A DNA stretch of 64,000 bases from Nyssa sinensis (GCA_008638375.1 CM018033.1:12670880-12734879), one strand, 5' to 3'; positions 1 through 11,514 are shown, counted from the first letter of the stretch. Program-made: numbers and translations. Notes: generated by a model not told the origin, from the letters alone.

Positions 1-1491
1 ATACATTGCCTTTGCATTACATACCCTCTAAACCTTGGACAGTTAGTAGCCTTCGCCCCGTATGCTCACTTAGCTTGGGAGTGTCACTGGTGAAATCCCT
101 CCACTCCTTGATTAAATACCGCTTGACCAGGAACACTACATTCTAGTGGCCTTGGGATGGTATGCAAAAAGGCGATGTGGTGTCGTTTGACCATAGTCAT
201 TAGAATCTAATGGTTGTGGGAGGTATATGGCACGTCCTGTCAGAAGGGGAACCTTGAACCTTTACCCGATCAAAACACCATGCATATAATCTACCCTAGA
301 TTCATGATTCGAGACTTTAAACCTAATTTCGGTAAGACACACACGGACTTTTTTGCGCAATTTCATGAAGTCAGAAAAATCCAAAAAAGTCAAAAAAAAT
401 ACCCATCTTTATTGGCCGATCGGCATAGAGGTTAAAAGCCTCTGTATGCCGATCAGCACATAAGTGAGTGTCGATCGGCACTCCCTATGTGCTGATCAGT
501 ACACAGATAGCTACCCTCCGGCTCTGTAAAAGTTTCCCTATTTTCTAAAACTTTTCTGAAAAAATTCAATTTTTTCCTAAAAAACCAATTTTACAAGCTG
601 TAACGGGGCTACAAATGAGACTTTCTTGGGTTTTCCTTGAGACCAAACAAGTTAATAGCACATGTGTTTTTTGAAAATAGGTACCCACAATTGGCTTGGA
701 AACGGGCTAGCTGAAGCCTGCAAAATGACTTTCAAAAGGAACTTTTTGGGTTTGTTCTCATCACACAATTAGAATCAACTTGATTTCTAATCAAGTATCA
801 CACTTTATGGTTTAATTCTAGTAAAGGTCTGGGTTATGTTTGTTAGGATTTGAATATTTGGGAATCTTTCCTTTAAAACCTTGAAATGACTTTCATTTAA
901 GTCCCCCATTATGCCAAAATTTAGGGGCTTAGTATGACTTCTGAGATTTCACAATCCGAATTCTTTAGTCATCTTAGGATCAATTTGGGCTCCAATTTGT
1001 GACCCCTCTCTCAATTCTTCCTATCATGCCAACCATTTAAGATAGGGTTCCAATTCCTTTTCAAGAGTCACTTCTCTTTAGGATCTTCGTCTCGCCAATC
1101 AAGGTTCATATTGACCCCTCTTATAAGTTCTAATCAATTCTATTGGGATTGCATCTTCCTAACCTTTAGGATTGCTTTCCTCTTTCAAGCAAATCATTCG
1201 ATCCTCTTAGGACTTCAGGGCTACCTAGGTATTATGCCCCTCCTTTTTTCTCAAAAAAAATTCAAAATTCGGACTTCAAAATTCATAAATAGTGAATGCT
1301 TTATTTTCTAAGGAATTATCTTCTTTTCCTTTTAGATTAGATATTTTCCTACTGAAAGTTTTAAAATCAAAAAACTCTTTGGACTATTGGTTTCGATTTA
1401 AACTCCTTTACATTTATTTGGTGATCAAAAAAATTCATTAAGGTTTCCTACCCTATTGCAACTCTTATTCCTTTAATTGAGCCTAAAAACC
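1..1491 (+). other. Leader-like region of a Ty3/gypsy element
   Basis: No convincing reading frame is seen in this stretch; the short ORFs have no recognisable family. It lies directly upstream of a gypsy gag pseudogene on the same strand, so I infer it is the long untranslated leader of that element. It is AT-rich and contains a pair of adjacent hairpins at 418-497. No 5' LTR or primer-binding site could be placed, so the 5' end of the element may lie outside the window. Confidence 0.4.
418..497. repeat. Two adjacent imperfect hairpins
   Basis: Positions 418-431 pair with 439-454 (arms built on GATCGGCATA and GAGG, short A-rich loop). Positions 451-470 pair with 479-497 (arms built on GATCAGCACATA and GAGTG). 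The two stems share the GATC at 451-454, giving a back-to-back double hairpin. The sequence shows the complementarity directly; function is unknown. Confidence 0.7.
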
Positions 1492-2880
1492 ATGGCATCA
1501 AAATCAAGCCAATCACTGCACCGTGTCATTGTGGATCAGGATCAATTATTCCAGATTTTGGCCAAAATCAGAAAAGACGTGGCCGATTATAAAGATGAAA
1601 CACAGAGGCTCTCCTAAACAGACCAAGAACTGTTACAACAAGGATTACCACCATCTCTACTAGTCCCAAGAAGGCCTAACAATGCCCTCAATAACCAACC
1701 ACAAATACCTCATCAAGATCATCTCCCACAGAATCAACAAGCCCAAGATGTAGCTATACATGATCAGATTAAACGAGCCAAACAAAATGGGCCCCAAAAT
1801 GAAGTCAAACCTGAAGAGAAACCCAACACCAATGAAGAGACCCTTCTTAAAAGCATGAAAAGATGGAAGCCTTAATATGAAAATCCAACCATGAAGATGA
1901 AATGATTGATATCCACAAACTCTCCCTATATCCAGATGTTCATTTGGCCTACAAGTTCAAAATACCAGACTTAGACAAATTCAATAGGACCACATGGCCA
2001 AAGGCCCACCTCGAGCTCTATGTTCAGGCAATGCAACCAATAATGGCTACAACTAAAATGATGGTGCAAATGTTCCACCACACCCTTACTGGGGTAGCTC
2101 TTCGTTAGCTCTTAGACTTAGAAGAGCCCAAATCCAATGACTGGGAACAACTCTACAATTCCTTTGTCAATCAGTATAAGTACAACAATGAGTTAGACAT
2201 CACATTTAGGGACCTTGAGACTACTAAACAAGAACCCAAGGAGACTCTTTCAAGTTTCATCACCCGATAGAGGGCCCAAGCGGCCCAAATGATCAACTGG
2301 CTGAGTGAAGTCGAATAAGTACAAATGGTGAAGAAGAACTTACTTCCTATCTACCATGAATCATTGTTTACCCACTACTTTGAGATTTTCAAAGCTCTTA
2401 TAAGGGCTGGAATACAAATCGAGGATGCAATCAATGATGGAACATTGAGGAAGCCTACACAAAACATCAAGCCCAATAACTCAGAAATTGCAATGAATGC
2501 TTTAAACACCACAGCAGTCTTTCTCTTGGTCTGTTAGTTTAACTACCTCACAGCCACCAAATTTATCTCAAAGGCACCCATCAAGGTCATTCTCAAAACT
2601 CTCAGCATCATTGAGCGAAGTTTTTCAAAATCTTTGCAAATAAGGGAATCTCTAACCTTTGGATCCTCGGCCTACTCCAAACCTAATACTCAAAATCTAT
2701 GACTTAAGCAAGCATTGTGCCTACCTCCAATGTGTGGGCCATTACACTGATCATTGCACCATGTTAAGGCATGTTGTCCAAGATTTGATTGATGAACAAA
2801 CCATTAGGCCTCCTCCTTCAAGGATCAACTAAGATTAGCCCACAATCAAGAATGATGAGCTTTTCAAGCCAAAGATCATT
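1492..2880 (+). pseudogene. Ty3/gypsy (Tat/Ogre-like) gag pseudogene
   Basis: The likely start is the ATG at 1492 (MASKSSQ). From about 1902 the frame reads a retrotransposon Gag core: KFKIPDLDKFN, then a capsid-like stretch around VNQYKYNNELD, LSSFITR, and a C-terminal stretch with IEDAINDGTLRKP. Around 2700-2810 a further frame gives a CAYLQC...GHYTDHC motif followed by VQDLIDEQTI, typical of Tat/Ogre Gag near the zinc-binding region. This order matches Gag of the Tat lineage of Ty3/gypsy elements. The gene is broken by at least one frameshift before 1902 and by in-frame stops near 1615, 2106, 2268 and 2316; the last three replace an expected Trp, Trp and Gln. No protease, reverse transcriptase or integrase follows on this strand. 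Confidence 0.75.
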
Positions 2881-3146
2881 ATTTTATTCTTCATGAATAA
2901 TTTCTATCTGTCTTTCCTTATGTTTCAATAAAGATTCTCTTAGGAAACTTTCAAAAAAAAGTTTGCATGATTCATCTTGATTCTTTAAGAAAATAAATGT
3001 CATCAAATTCATAATAAGATTGAATGCGTTAAATCTAAGCATTATCAAACTTCATCAATCATCTTGATTTTCTCATTGTTCACCAATTCATCCATTTGTC
3101 TCAAAGGCATCTTGTCTGATTCAATCACCATCCAAAGAAGGTAATC

Positions 3147-3734
3147 ATGATCCTAAGCAAACATCAACATCGTGAGTCTCAACAATGTGATTGTTTCCTA
3201 AAAGAAAGCAATTCCAAGGATAGGAGGTCATCACTTGGTAAACTAATTTTTTCCTATCACACATATCAAAAATATCCACTTCAAAACCCAGTGATCCTGA
3301 TTGATCAGCCTTTTTTTCTTAAACCCATCTACCAAACCTTGAGGGGGGAAAGCCTACTATATGTGCACTCTCACAATGCCATCATAAAAGAATTAGAGAG
3401 CAAAGAGAAGAAACATCCTTTCCTTGTGAAGGAAAACATTTCTAACCAAGGAAGTGACAAAACAACTATCAAAGAAGAGTCAAAAAGAAAAAAAAATCAA
3501 ATACTTGCCTCATCAAAAGAAGCATTTTCTAAGCAAGGAAGCAAGAAATTAGTCAATCGAGCCTTGAATGGCTCAAAGAGATTTAAGCGAGCAATGAACT
3601 ACGTTAGACCTGATTCTCTAAAAAAGAGATACGTAGGCATCCTAAGAAGTTATTTTAGGCTCGGTCATGAAGGTCATGCTAAGAATCAATCATGTACAAG
3701 AAATGACATGCACACAAGGAGCTTGGTACCATGA
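3147..3734 (+). CDS. Unrecognised ORF (195 codons) inside the gypsy remnant
   Basis: This is the longest open frame of the first 20 kb. The product is very basic (many Lys/Arg), with a Lys/Ser-rich middle and an RPDSLKKRYVGILRSYFR stretch near the end, and no motif I recognise. It lies between the gag pseudogene and the minisatellite arrays. It may be a degenerate part of the element's polyprotein or an accessory frame of the 3' region. No splice or promoter evidence supports an independent gene. Chance openness in decayed retroelement DNA is a real alternative. Confidence 0.25.
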   Translation: MILSKHQHRESQQCDCFLKESNSKDRRSSLGKLIFSYHTYQKYPLQNPVILIDQPFFLKPIYQTLRGESLLYVHSHNAIIKELESKEKKHPFLVKENISNQGSDKTTIKEESKRKKNQILASSKEAFSKQGSKKLVNRALNGSKRFKRAMNYVRPDSLKKRYVGILRSYFRLGHEGHAKNQSCTRNDMHTRSLVP

Positions 3735-4680
3735 ACATGGGTTTTTAGGCCTTATATACCTTTCATTTGGTAAACCTTACCCTAGCCTGCATTTTGTCCC
3801 TAATATTAAGACCACCTTGAGGTCTTACTTGCTTAAGGGAATTGTCACATTTCAACTGAAAACTCTTTCAAATGGTCTTACAAATAAATGGGTCGTGTAA
3901 CAAATGATTTCCTCGTTCCAGTTTGCACCACATTACTTTTTCATTCTTCACATATTTTTTGAAGGAACTCATCAAGGGACTCGTTACCTACCTATTTGCA
4001 CCTAATTGCTTTCTCATTTTATGAAATAACTCTTCCTTATGCCCTGTTCATTCTAGGAGTAACTCATACTCTTAATCATACAATTTTTCTTAATCAAAGG
4101 GCTCATTCATGCTAATATAAGAACTTTTTTTCCATTTAAAGGGTTCTATTTCACCTTTTTCAAGCCTTAACAACTTTTCCCACATCATAGGTAAAGTCTC
4201 CATCACTTTAGTTCACCCAAAATTTCTTTTATTCAATGATTTCATCCAATGTGCTCAGTTAAACACAATCTGTTGTGAAAAATAATGATTCTAATTTTCT
4301 CAAATGATCAAACTAAATCACACTCAAAACAAATACTTTGAAATTTTCGAAGGAATCTCCCAAATCATTTGGAAAGGGAAAAAGGATTTTATCCATAAAC
4401 TTAAAGATAAGTCTTTAGCTGATCAAGTCTCCTAAGCCTTTATAACCTCAATTCACCACCCGAGTAGATATTTCCTAATCATCTTCAAAGATAAGAAAGC
4501 TTACCGTTCGAAACCAAGCAATAGTTTTTTTGACCTAAGCAACCAACTTGATTGCAAGTGATCTAGTGGCTAGCAGAGTCCAAGCTAAAAGTTAAAATTT
4601 TCTCTAAATAAAAAATCCTTTTCAAAAGTAAAAACAAAATATGTTTCACAACATTTTCTCTCATTCAATGAGAACATTTC
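3735..4680. other. Retroelement interior, no recognisable gene
   Basis: AT-rich sequence between the unrecognised ORF and the minisatellite arrays. A 77-codon frame at 3667-3900 overlaps the previous ORF and has no recognisable family. Nothing else could be identified. Confidence 0.4.
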
Positions 4681-4890
4681 TCTACTCCTATGTAAGTTGA
4701 GTACATCCCTTTCACTCCTATCTGAGTTAAGTATGTTCTTCTTACTCCTCTCTATGTTGAGTAAATTTTATATTCCTCTAGTTGAGGTAAGATTTCTTCA
4801 TCAATATGATTTTTTTCATACCTTTCCTACACTCCTATCTAAGTTGAGTTCTACCTCCTTCTATCTAGGTCAAGGTTGCTTCTTACATAT
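4680..4890 (+). repeat. Minisatellite array 1 (ACTC...GAGT units)
   Basis: About four degenerate units, each carrying a short inverted repeat of the form ACTCCTAT-N-GTTGAGT, spaced roughly 45-50 bp. Later copies are eroded. It sits at the left edge of a larger set of arrays in the gypsy element. Confidence 0.55.
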
Positions 4891-4913
4891 CTTGTATCAC
4901 ATCCATCTTGAAA

Positions 4914-5290
4914 AATCGTCTAAGGACGTACTCCATCTCAACAAACCATCTGAAGACGTAATCCATCTCAAAAAACATCTGAGGATAGTAATCCATCTAG
5001 GAAAAAACCATCTGAGGATGTAATTCATCTAGGAAAAAAATAAAATCTGATGAATGTATCCATCTGGGAAAAAAATTGTCTAAGGAACGTAATCCATCTC
5101 GGCAAACGTTTGAGAACGTAATCCATCTAAGAAAAAACCATCTGCAGATGTAATCCATTGAGGAAAAAAATGTATGAGGACGTAATCCATCTTAGCGAAA
5201 TCATCTGAGGACGTAATCCATCTCGGTAAACGTCTGAGAACGTAACCTATCTCGACAAATCATATGAAGACGTAATCCATCTTGTCAATC
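4914..5290 (+). repeat. Minisatellite array 2 (about 30-40 bp units)
   Basis: About ten to twelve tandem units built on GTAATCCATCT followed by an A-rich spacer and CATCTGAGGAC. The units are visibly homologous but diverged (for example the starts at 4958, 4988 and 5020). The array merges on its right with array 3, which shares the CGTCTGAGGACG core. Confidence 0.8.
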
Positions 5291-5840
5291 CATCCATTAA
5301 GGACAATCTTATTAGGACAACATTCCTTTTAGAAGCATCATATTCTGATAGCATTCATTTCAAGGTAAGTCGTCCATCACATCACCATCCTGTTATGATA
5401 GCATTCATTTCAAGTAAGTCGTCTATCGCATTATCAACCTATTAGGATAGCATTCCTTTTAGGAAAGTCGTCTGAGGACGAAAATTCATTATTCTATTAT
5501 GATAGCATTCCTTTCAAGACAGTCGTTTGAAGACGCATTTCATTAGCCTATTAGGATAGCATTCCTTTTAGGAAAGTCGTCTAAGGACGCAAATTTATTA
5601 TCCTATTAGGATAGCATTCCTTTCAGGAAAGTCGTCTGAAGACGTATTTTACCAGCCTATTAGGATAGCATTCCTTTCAAGAAAGTCGTCTAAGGACGCA
5701 TTTTATCATCCTGTTAGGATAGCATTCCTTTAGGGTAAGCCTTCTAACGTATCACATTTTATCATCTTGTTAGGATAACATTCCTCTCAGGAAAGCCATC
5801 TATTGCATTCTTTTTTACCAACCTACTAGGATGGAATATC
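5290..5840 (+). repeat. Minisatellite array 3 (about 60 bp units, hairpin-rich)
   Basis: About nine tandem units of roughly 60 bp. Each contains TTAGGATAGCATTCC, then a CTTTCAGGAAAG-type inverted repeat, then CGTCTGAGGACG, a second inverted repeat. Each unit could therefore fold into two small hairpins. Tandem arrays in untranslated parts of Tat/Ogre-type elements are known, which fits the neighbouring gag. Confidence 0.85.
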
Positions 5841-6186
5841 CTTGTAAGTAAAACGTCCGAAGACGTAAGATCATTCTCATGAGAACATAACCTCATGAAA
5901 GACTTCTTAGAATCGCATTTCTTTTCAAGAAAGACTCTGAAGAGTCATTTTCGAGGGTGTAACCTCACAACAGTTCTATCAAGATGGAATCACTTTAGAG
6001 AAAATTCAGTAAGGACAACACTCATTTTCGCTAGTCACGAACTACGAACTGTTTGATTCGCTTGAGGCTGATACGTTGGAATCTCAAAGAGGAATAAGTC
6101 CGACCACCTCAAAATCATAATCAAGGGCAAAATGGTTGTCTTTTTTTTTCTTACTGTTGATGTTCACTTGCTTGCAAATTCCATCA

Positions 6187-6197
6187 ACGGGGGGATT
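6187..6197 (+). other. Polypurine tract of the gypsy element
   Basis: A run of six G followed by ATT lies immediately before the LTR-like start (TATAGACACC). This is the usual position and composition of the plus-strand priming site before the 3' LTR in Tat-type elements. Confidence 0.6.
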
Positions 6198-7850
6198 TCT
6201 ATAGACACCTCATTTTGTGACCCTTGATTAAGTGGTAGCAATTTTGTAGTTACACCAAGAAATCTACTTCCATTAGGACTCCTCTTGACAAAGTCATATT
6301 CCCACTAGGACTCTCCTACTAGAGTCTTAGTTCCATTAGGACTTCTCCTAACAAAGTCCTAGTCCAAGTAAGACTCTTCTCGATAGAATCCTAGTCTAAG
6401 TAAAACTCTTTCTGATAGAGTCTCACTCCCTTTAGGACTCTCCTATCAGAGTCCTAGTCCAAGTAGGACTTCCCAATAGAGTCTCACTCCAGTTAGGACT
6501 CTCCTAACAAAGTCCTAGTCCAAGTAAGACTCTTCCCAATAGATTCCCACTCTTGTTAAGACTCTCCTACTAGAGTCCCAGTCTAAGTAGGACTCTTCCT
6601 AACAGAGTCCCACTCCCGTTAGGACTCTTCCGTCCATCGGAGGGCGTTTTAGTAATTTTGGTACATTTTTGCCCACTAAGGGCATTTTAGTAATTTTGAC
6701 ACAATCGCATTATCATAATTTCTATATCATTTTACCCACGTGGGGGTGATTTAGTAATTTTATCCATTTGGTGACGAATTGGGGGTAATTTGGTCTTCTC
6801 ACATGTCATGTGGCAATATAGAAATTCCCCACCAAATTGGGGGCGATTTAGTAATCTTGAGTGATAGTAGTCTATTTAGGCTTAATTAGGATTTCTACTT
6901 TCAAAGTTTCCATAAATCTGGTTGCTTGATAGTTCCTCAAATGCAGATACATTGAACCTAGACGTTTTCATTTTAGATTTTATTTTTCATTTAAATTCTA
7001 TTTCTCTATTATCTTATTGGCTTTTGCATGTAGGCACTAATTCTATTGGTTCGTGCATTGTCATAATTATTTATTAATTCATTTTGGTAAGATAATCATT
7101 CTTATTTAATTTTTTATTTATTTAATTAGATAATTAACATTCAATACATGATCTTAGCCCTCCGTTTTAGGTTTTTATCTTAGACCCTTAGATCAAATCT
7201 CTATATTTTCCTATAAATAAAGCCCTCAAGCCATCAGTTTTAGCGACACAAAAAGACACGAATGGAAGACGATTTCCATAGCCTTACGTTTTTAGTTTAA
7301 TTCTAGAGTTCTTTCTACAAGAACACTCCCTCTCCCGAGGCCAAAGTGCTACCGAAGTGACAACTTCTCTTCACGAAGCAAGCCAAAGCAATGCGTTCCA
7401 ACCTAAGAAAAAGTTAGAAATTTGTCCAATTAAAGTCTCTGATTCAGACTTTCCTACCTGAAGTACTGCCTGACTACCACGACTAAACAAGGTCCTCAAA
7501 CCCTTAACAAGTGTTCTTAGATCTGGTTGAACTTATCTTTTTTATCACTCTTGATAAAAGAGGGTAAACCAGAGAACTACGTGACTCTGATTCCGTTTTC
7601 TGAACGGATACGTAGGAAGCCTTTAGGCCCAAGTCAGAAATATTTTGTCTTTCCTGTTCTATTTTATTTATTTACGCTAGATCTTTTATTATTTATCTCT
7701 TCAGGACTCACATATCTCATTTTACTTTTCTTATAAAAAAATAGCCTTGAAAGTGAATATTCGGGGCTAATCCATTGGAACCGAGCAGGGTGGGTGCCGA
7801 ACACCTTCCCACTCCGTACCTTAGTCCCCAAATCTATGTTTTCTTTGGTT
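6198..7850 (+). mobile_element. 3' LTR of the Tat/Ogre-like gypsy element
   Basis: It begins after the polypurine tract with a TATAGACACC start like other Tat LTRs. U3 holds a tandem hairpin array (6260-6640). A TATA-like run (CTATAAATAAAG) lies near 7212, and near 7790-7820 there is the GGGTGCCGAACACCTTCCC stretch that I associate with the R/U5 part of this lineage. The right boundary is uncertain because no clear terminus or target duplication was found. The next recognisable sequence is a Copia-like gag from about 8115, so this element probably inserted into, or beside, that one. Confidence 0.55.
6260..6640 (+). repeat. Minisatellite array 4 in the LTR (AGTCCTA/TAGGACT units)
   Basis: About ten alternating half-units carrying GAGTCCTAGTCCAAGTAGGACT-like and GGACTCTCCTATCAGAGTCC-like segments. 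The best single hairpin is AGGACTC (6434-6440) with GAGTCCT (6449-6455), a perfect 7-bp stem with an 8-nt loop. The array is distinct in sequence from arrays 1-3 but has the same inverted-repeat architecture. Confidence 0.85.
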
Positions 7851-8114
7851 TTTTCTTTATTTCAGTGCCTTATTCTATTTGATCCATATCAAGGGATCTT
7901 TATAATGTAATTAGGAGACAAGGTGATGTAATTTCTTTTATTTCATTCCTTTTCAGTTTCTTTTTAATTATGTTCCTGTTGTAATGTGTTTGCTTATTTC
8001 CTCCTCAACTTCTCTATCTTCTATAAGAGGCATTCCTTCCTACCTTTAGGGAAGGAGACAAACGGGATCCCTCTAAATCTATAAAAAGGATGACATACTT
8101 TCTTTTTTTCAATG

Positions 8115-9409
8115 TTGGTGCCCACAGTACTAATTATGTATATTAGAAAGTTAGGATGAAGGCATTTCTTGGATCTATTGATAAACGTATATGGTTGACT
8201 GTTGTTAATGGTTGGATCCATCCTACCACTATTGCTAGCGCTAAAAAACCAGCTAAGCTCAAACTAAGAATTGAATGGAATGAACTAGAACTTAGAATGA
8301 GTGGTTACAATACTAAGGGGTTGAATGAATTTTTTAATGTCATTACTGCTTATGAGTTTAGGCATATTATGACATAGTGAGACATCTAAGGATGCTTAGG
8401 GAATCCTACAGATTACCCATGAAGGTACTACTATTGTCAAGAGGTCCAAACTTCAAATGTTGACCTCTAAGTTTGAATTACTTAGAATGGATGAGTCTGA
8501 ATCATTTGATGATTTTTTTGCAAAACTAAGTGATTTTTTCAATTCTTCTTTTAATCTTGGAAAAAGAATTGAGGAGCATAAAATTGTGCGCAAGTTGTTG
8601 AGATCTCTACCTGAGCGATTTCAACGAAAAGTCACTGCCATAGAAGAAAGTAAAGATGTTGACTCTATGAGAGTTGATGAGTTGGTAGGTTCACTTTAGA
8701 CCTATGAGTTGAATTATAAAAACAATAAGAGACCAAAAAGCATAGCCTTGAAATCAATTCAAGAAAAATTTGAAGAGGATCAAGGCACTGAGTCTACACT
8801 TCTTGATGATGATGATCCAGCCCTATGTGTCAAAAGATTCAATAGATTCCTTAAAGGTAGGAAAAATAGTTCATCCAATCAAAGAAGCTCATCTAGAAAG
8901 CCCAATTTAATCTCAAATAACTCTACAGGCAAATCAACCTCTAGTAGTGATAGGAAAAAAACCTCAAATCAATCATCTAGTCCATCTCCGATAGAATGCT
9001 ATGATTGCCATAAGTATGGTCACATCGCTGCAGATTGTCCCAACAAAAAGAAAAATAAAGGAATAGTAATTTTAGGGTGATGACCTCAACCTTGACCGAT
9101 GATGATAATGAAGAGAATGAAGAGAGTGAAGGTAATGATGAAGTAAAAGAAGAACAACAGTTCTTGGCCTTCATTGTCACCACCAATATTCCTGAGATTT
9201 CTCTAACCCATGATGTTAGTGAAAAAGGTTTTGATGGTGAAGATTCCTCAAATAGTGAAAGTGACTGTAAAATCAATCATAATATACATGCAACTTATGA
9301 TCAATTCTATGAAGAATCACTTAAACTCAAGAAAGTTAATCTCGAGCTTGCTGCCAAATTAAAACTAGCTGAAAAAGAAGACTCTTACACATGCACTTTT
9401 ATCCTATGA
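8115..9409 (+). pseudogene. Copia-like gag (UBN2 type) with zinc knuckle, copy A
   Basis: Reading from about 8130, the frame gives NYVY-stop-KVRMKAFLGSID, then WNELELRMSGYNTKGLNEFFNVI, then (8457-8699) the LTSKFELLRMDESESFDDFF capsid-like segment and LLRSLPERFQRKVTAIEES. These are hallmarks of the UBN2/Retrotran_gag_2 Gag of plant Copia elements. A CX2CX4HX4C zinc knuckle (CYDCHKYGHIAADC) lies at about 8998-9039. An acidic tail with heptad-like ESLKLKKVNLELAAKLKLAEKE follows (9077-9409). The frame is broken by TGG-to-TAG in NYVY-stop, a 1-base shift with a stop near 8378-8402, and a TAG replacing a Gln codon near 8697. No protease, integrase or reverse transcriptase follows. Confidence 0.8.
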
Positions 9410-10269
9410 GATTAAATTTGTTAAGACAATGGATTATAACAGTCTTATGTTTATCTTTCAATAAATCCATAGCTAGAAGAAATGTTTTCAATGACTATGA
9501 TTTAAACATTTAATCTTTGCACCAATGTGTATAAAAGTCTTCTCTTTATTTGATGAGGAAAGGGCTACCTGTAGGACAGTGTGTATGGTAGCAAAAGGGT
9601 GTACCTTTGAAAAGAGCTACCTCCCTAATTTGTGCAAAAGTCACCTTGATGAATGCCAATGCATTTAAACTGAAAAAGTTCAATGTTCCTCATGAATACA
9701 TTAAGAAGGAGTTTGTATAAATTATTTTGATCATGTCATCCAAGAAACAATTCATTATAGTTGTTTGTGCTTATTGACTAATAAATCATTCAATGTTGTT
9801 TTGAAGTTTTTGAAACAAACTCAATTTCATAAGATGAGTCAGTTTATTTTCATGTTTATAAGACGATGAGATTGACTTGATTAATCTCAGCAAATAGTTT
9901 TGTTCTCAAAGAAAAAGTTATAGGGATTATTTTTCTTTTTGTCTTTTTAAGCTACTAGAAAATTCACTTGAACAAATTGAGGACTCGTTCAAATGAAAGT
10001 GCATTAATAGTTGGCATGAATATCACATTCGTTCGAACGAATCTTCTATTCATTCGAACGAATCCTTAAAAAGTTCAAAAATCACTAAATTCGCGAAATT
10101 GCGAATTCTTCATCTTTTTCTCCATGAATTTCTCTCTTGTTTTTTTTTCTTGAATCAAAAATATTGTTCTCGTGTTTTAGTATTTTCCAGTTCCACTCTA
10201 GTTAGATCACTACTCTACATCTAGGCTTCATCTTCGCCATTTGGTTTTTGTGTTTATAGTCGTTTCTAC
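9410..10269 (+). other. Spacer of Copia-like copy A with a palindromic motif
   Basis: No coding frame is seen. The spacer resembles that of copy B (58712-59868), sharing a 'TTATGTTTAT.TTTCAATAA' stretch and a 'GGGCTACCT' stretch. A perfect 16-bp palindrome ATTCGTTCGAACGAAT lies at 10027-10042 and a near copy just downstream. The same motif recurs in this element's LTR. Confidence 0.55.
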
Positions 10270-10910
10270 GATGTACGATGAGTTTTGTCTTTTATTTTTT
10301 CAGTTAGTTTATTTTCTTTAGATTATAACATCAATTTGAAACTATTACTACAGTTTTTGAACTTAGCGCCTCTCTTAGTTATTGTTTTAGTTCATTGTGG
10401 CACCCCGTTGGCGTCTTGCTACGAAGGATCAGTTTCCTTTTGCCCTTTTTTTTGGTTCCTCAACCGAGGAATCCCCCCTTGTATCGGTCTACTACTGCTC
10501 GGACTTGTCACCCTGTCACTCAGGGTCATGAGTTTTGGCCCGAGCATTGTGCTAGGTTAAACCAGATTGATGGGACCCTTGTTATCCATATATAGTCCCA
10601 TTGATGAGCCATTAGTTCGCGAGTTCTATGTGAACTTAGAGACAGTTCGCAACCAGGTCACTGTCAGGGCATTGTGTGTGTCATTAGTTTTTATCTTACT
10701 CATTCTCTTATAGAAAAATCTCTTAGCATTCCTCGAAATGATCAGCTAGGTTTTCCCTATGCTCCAGGTATTACACCTAGAGAGGAGGTCCTAATTAGGG
10801 CACTCCGTCGTGATAGGTCAAAGGTCTTTCAGGTCATAGGTGCTCATTTGTCACAAGGTCTTCTTTTTAAAGACTACCGCTTTCTTAATATGTTAACCTC
10901 ATATGATTTA
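10270..10910 (+). pseudogene. Plant-transposon-domain-like frame, 5' part
   Basis: Around 10617 the conceptual product reads VREFYVNLETVRNQ, and in another frame (10674-10910) IPRNDQLGFPYAPGITPREEVLIRALRR followed by FKDYRFLNMLTSYDL. This order resembles the 'putative plant transposon protein' family (PF20167-like), which typically has a VREFYANL motif, a middle region, then LLYAI.TG..INVG. It is frameshifted and cut at 10910 by a solo LTR; the rest continues at 14665. The assignment rests on motif resemblance from memory, not a search. Confidence 0.45.
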
Positions 10911-11089
10911 TGTAATACCACGACCCAAACGTAACCAAGCAAAGTGTTGTAATACCGATATGTTAGGATGAATGTGCCTTATGGATTGAGTTACCTTGCC
11001 AGGAACGAATCTGTAGAAGACATTGTTAGGATTATTTTTCAAGATTTAATCTATAGCCCTGATTTTAAGTTCTGGAAACCCGAATGTTC

Positions 11090-11141
11090 ATTGCATATAT
11101 ATGATGAGGTATACACATATATGTATGATTGGTATATGTAC

Positions 11142-11175
<34 letters not shown>

Positions 11176-11460
11176 GAGATATGTATATATACAAATATAA
11201 GTGTGAATATATATATATATATATGTAAATGTATGTGAAGTGTGTGTAATATATCTACTGTGTGTGTAAAATATATATATATATATATATATATGAAGTA
11301 TGTATGTGTGTGTGTGCAGGATATATGTGTATATATATATATATATCAGCATATATAAACGTATGCATTGTGTGTGTGTGTGTGTGTGCATGTCAGTTGT
11401 GTGTGTGAGTGGTGTGTGTCGGTTATATATATATATATATATATATGTATACACATATAT
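11090..11460. repeat. TA/GT microsatellite block in solo LTR copy 1
   Basis: Alternating (TA)n, (TG)n and mixed TATG runs, producing spurious Tyr/Ile/His-rich ORFs on both strands. Similar blocks occupy the same relative position in the related copies (near 24000 and 32160). Confidence 0.9.
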
Positions 11461-11513
11461 TATAATATACAAATATCTCCTGAATTAAAACAAAAGAAAA
11501 AAGAAAAGAAGAA

Positions 11514-11514
<1 letters not shown>

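Noticed and set aside
4914..5290. CRISPR-like array
   Set aside because: Units are contiguous degenerate minisatellite repeats without unique spacers, in a plant retroelement.
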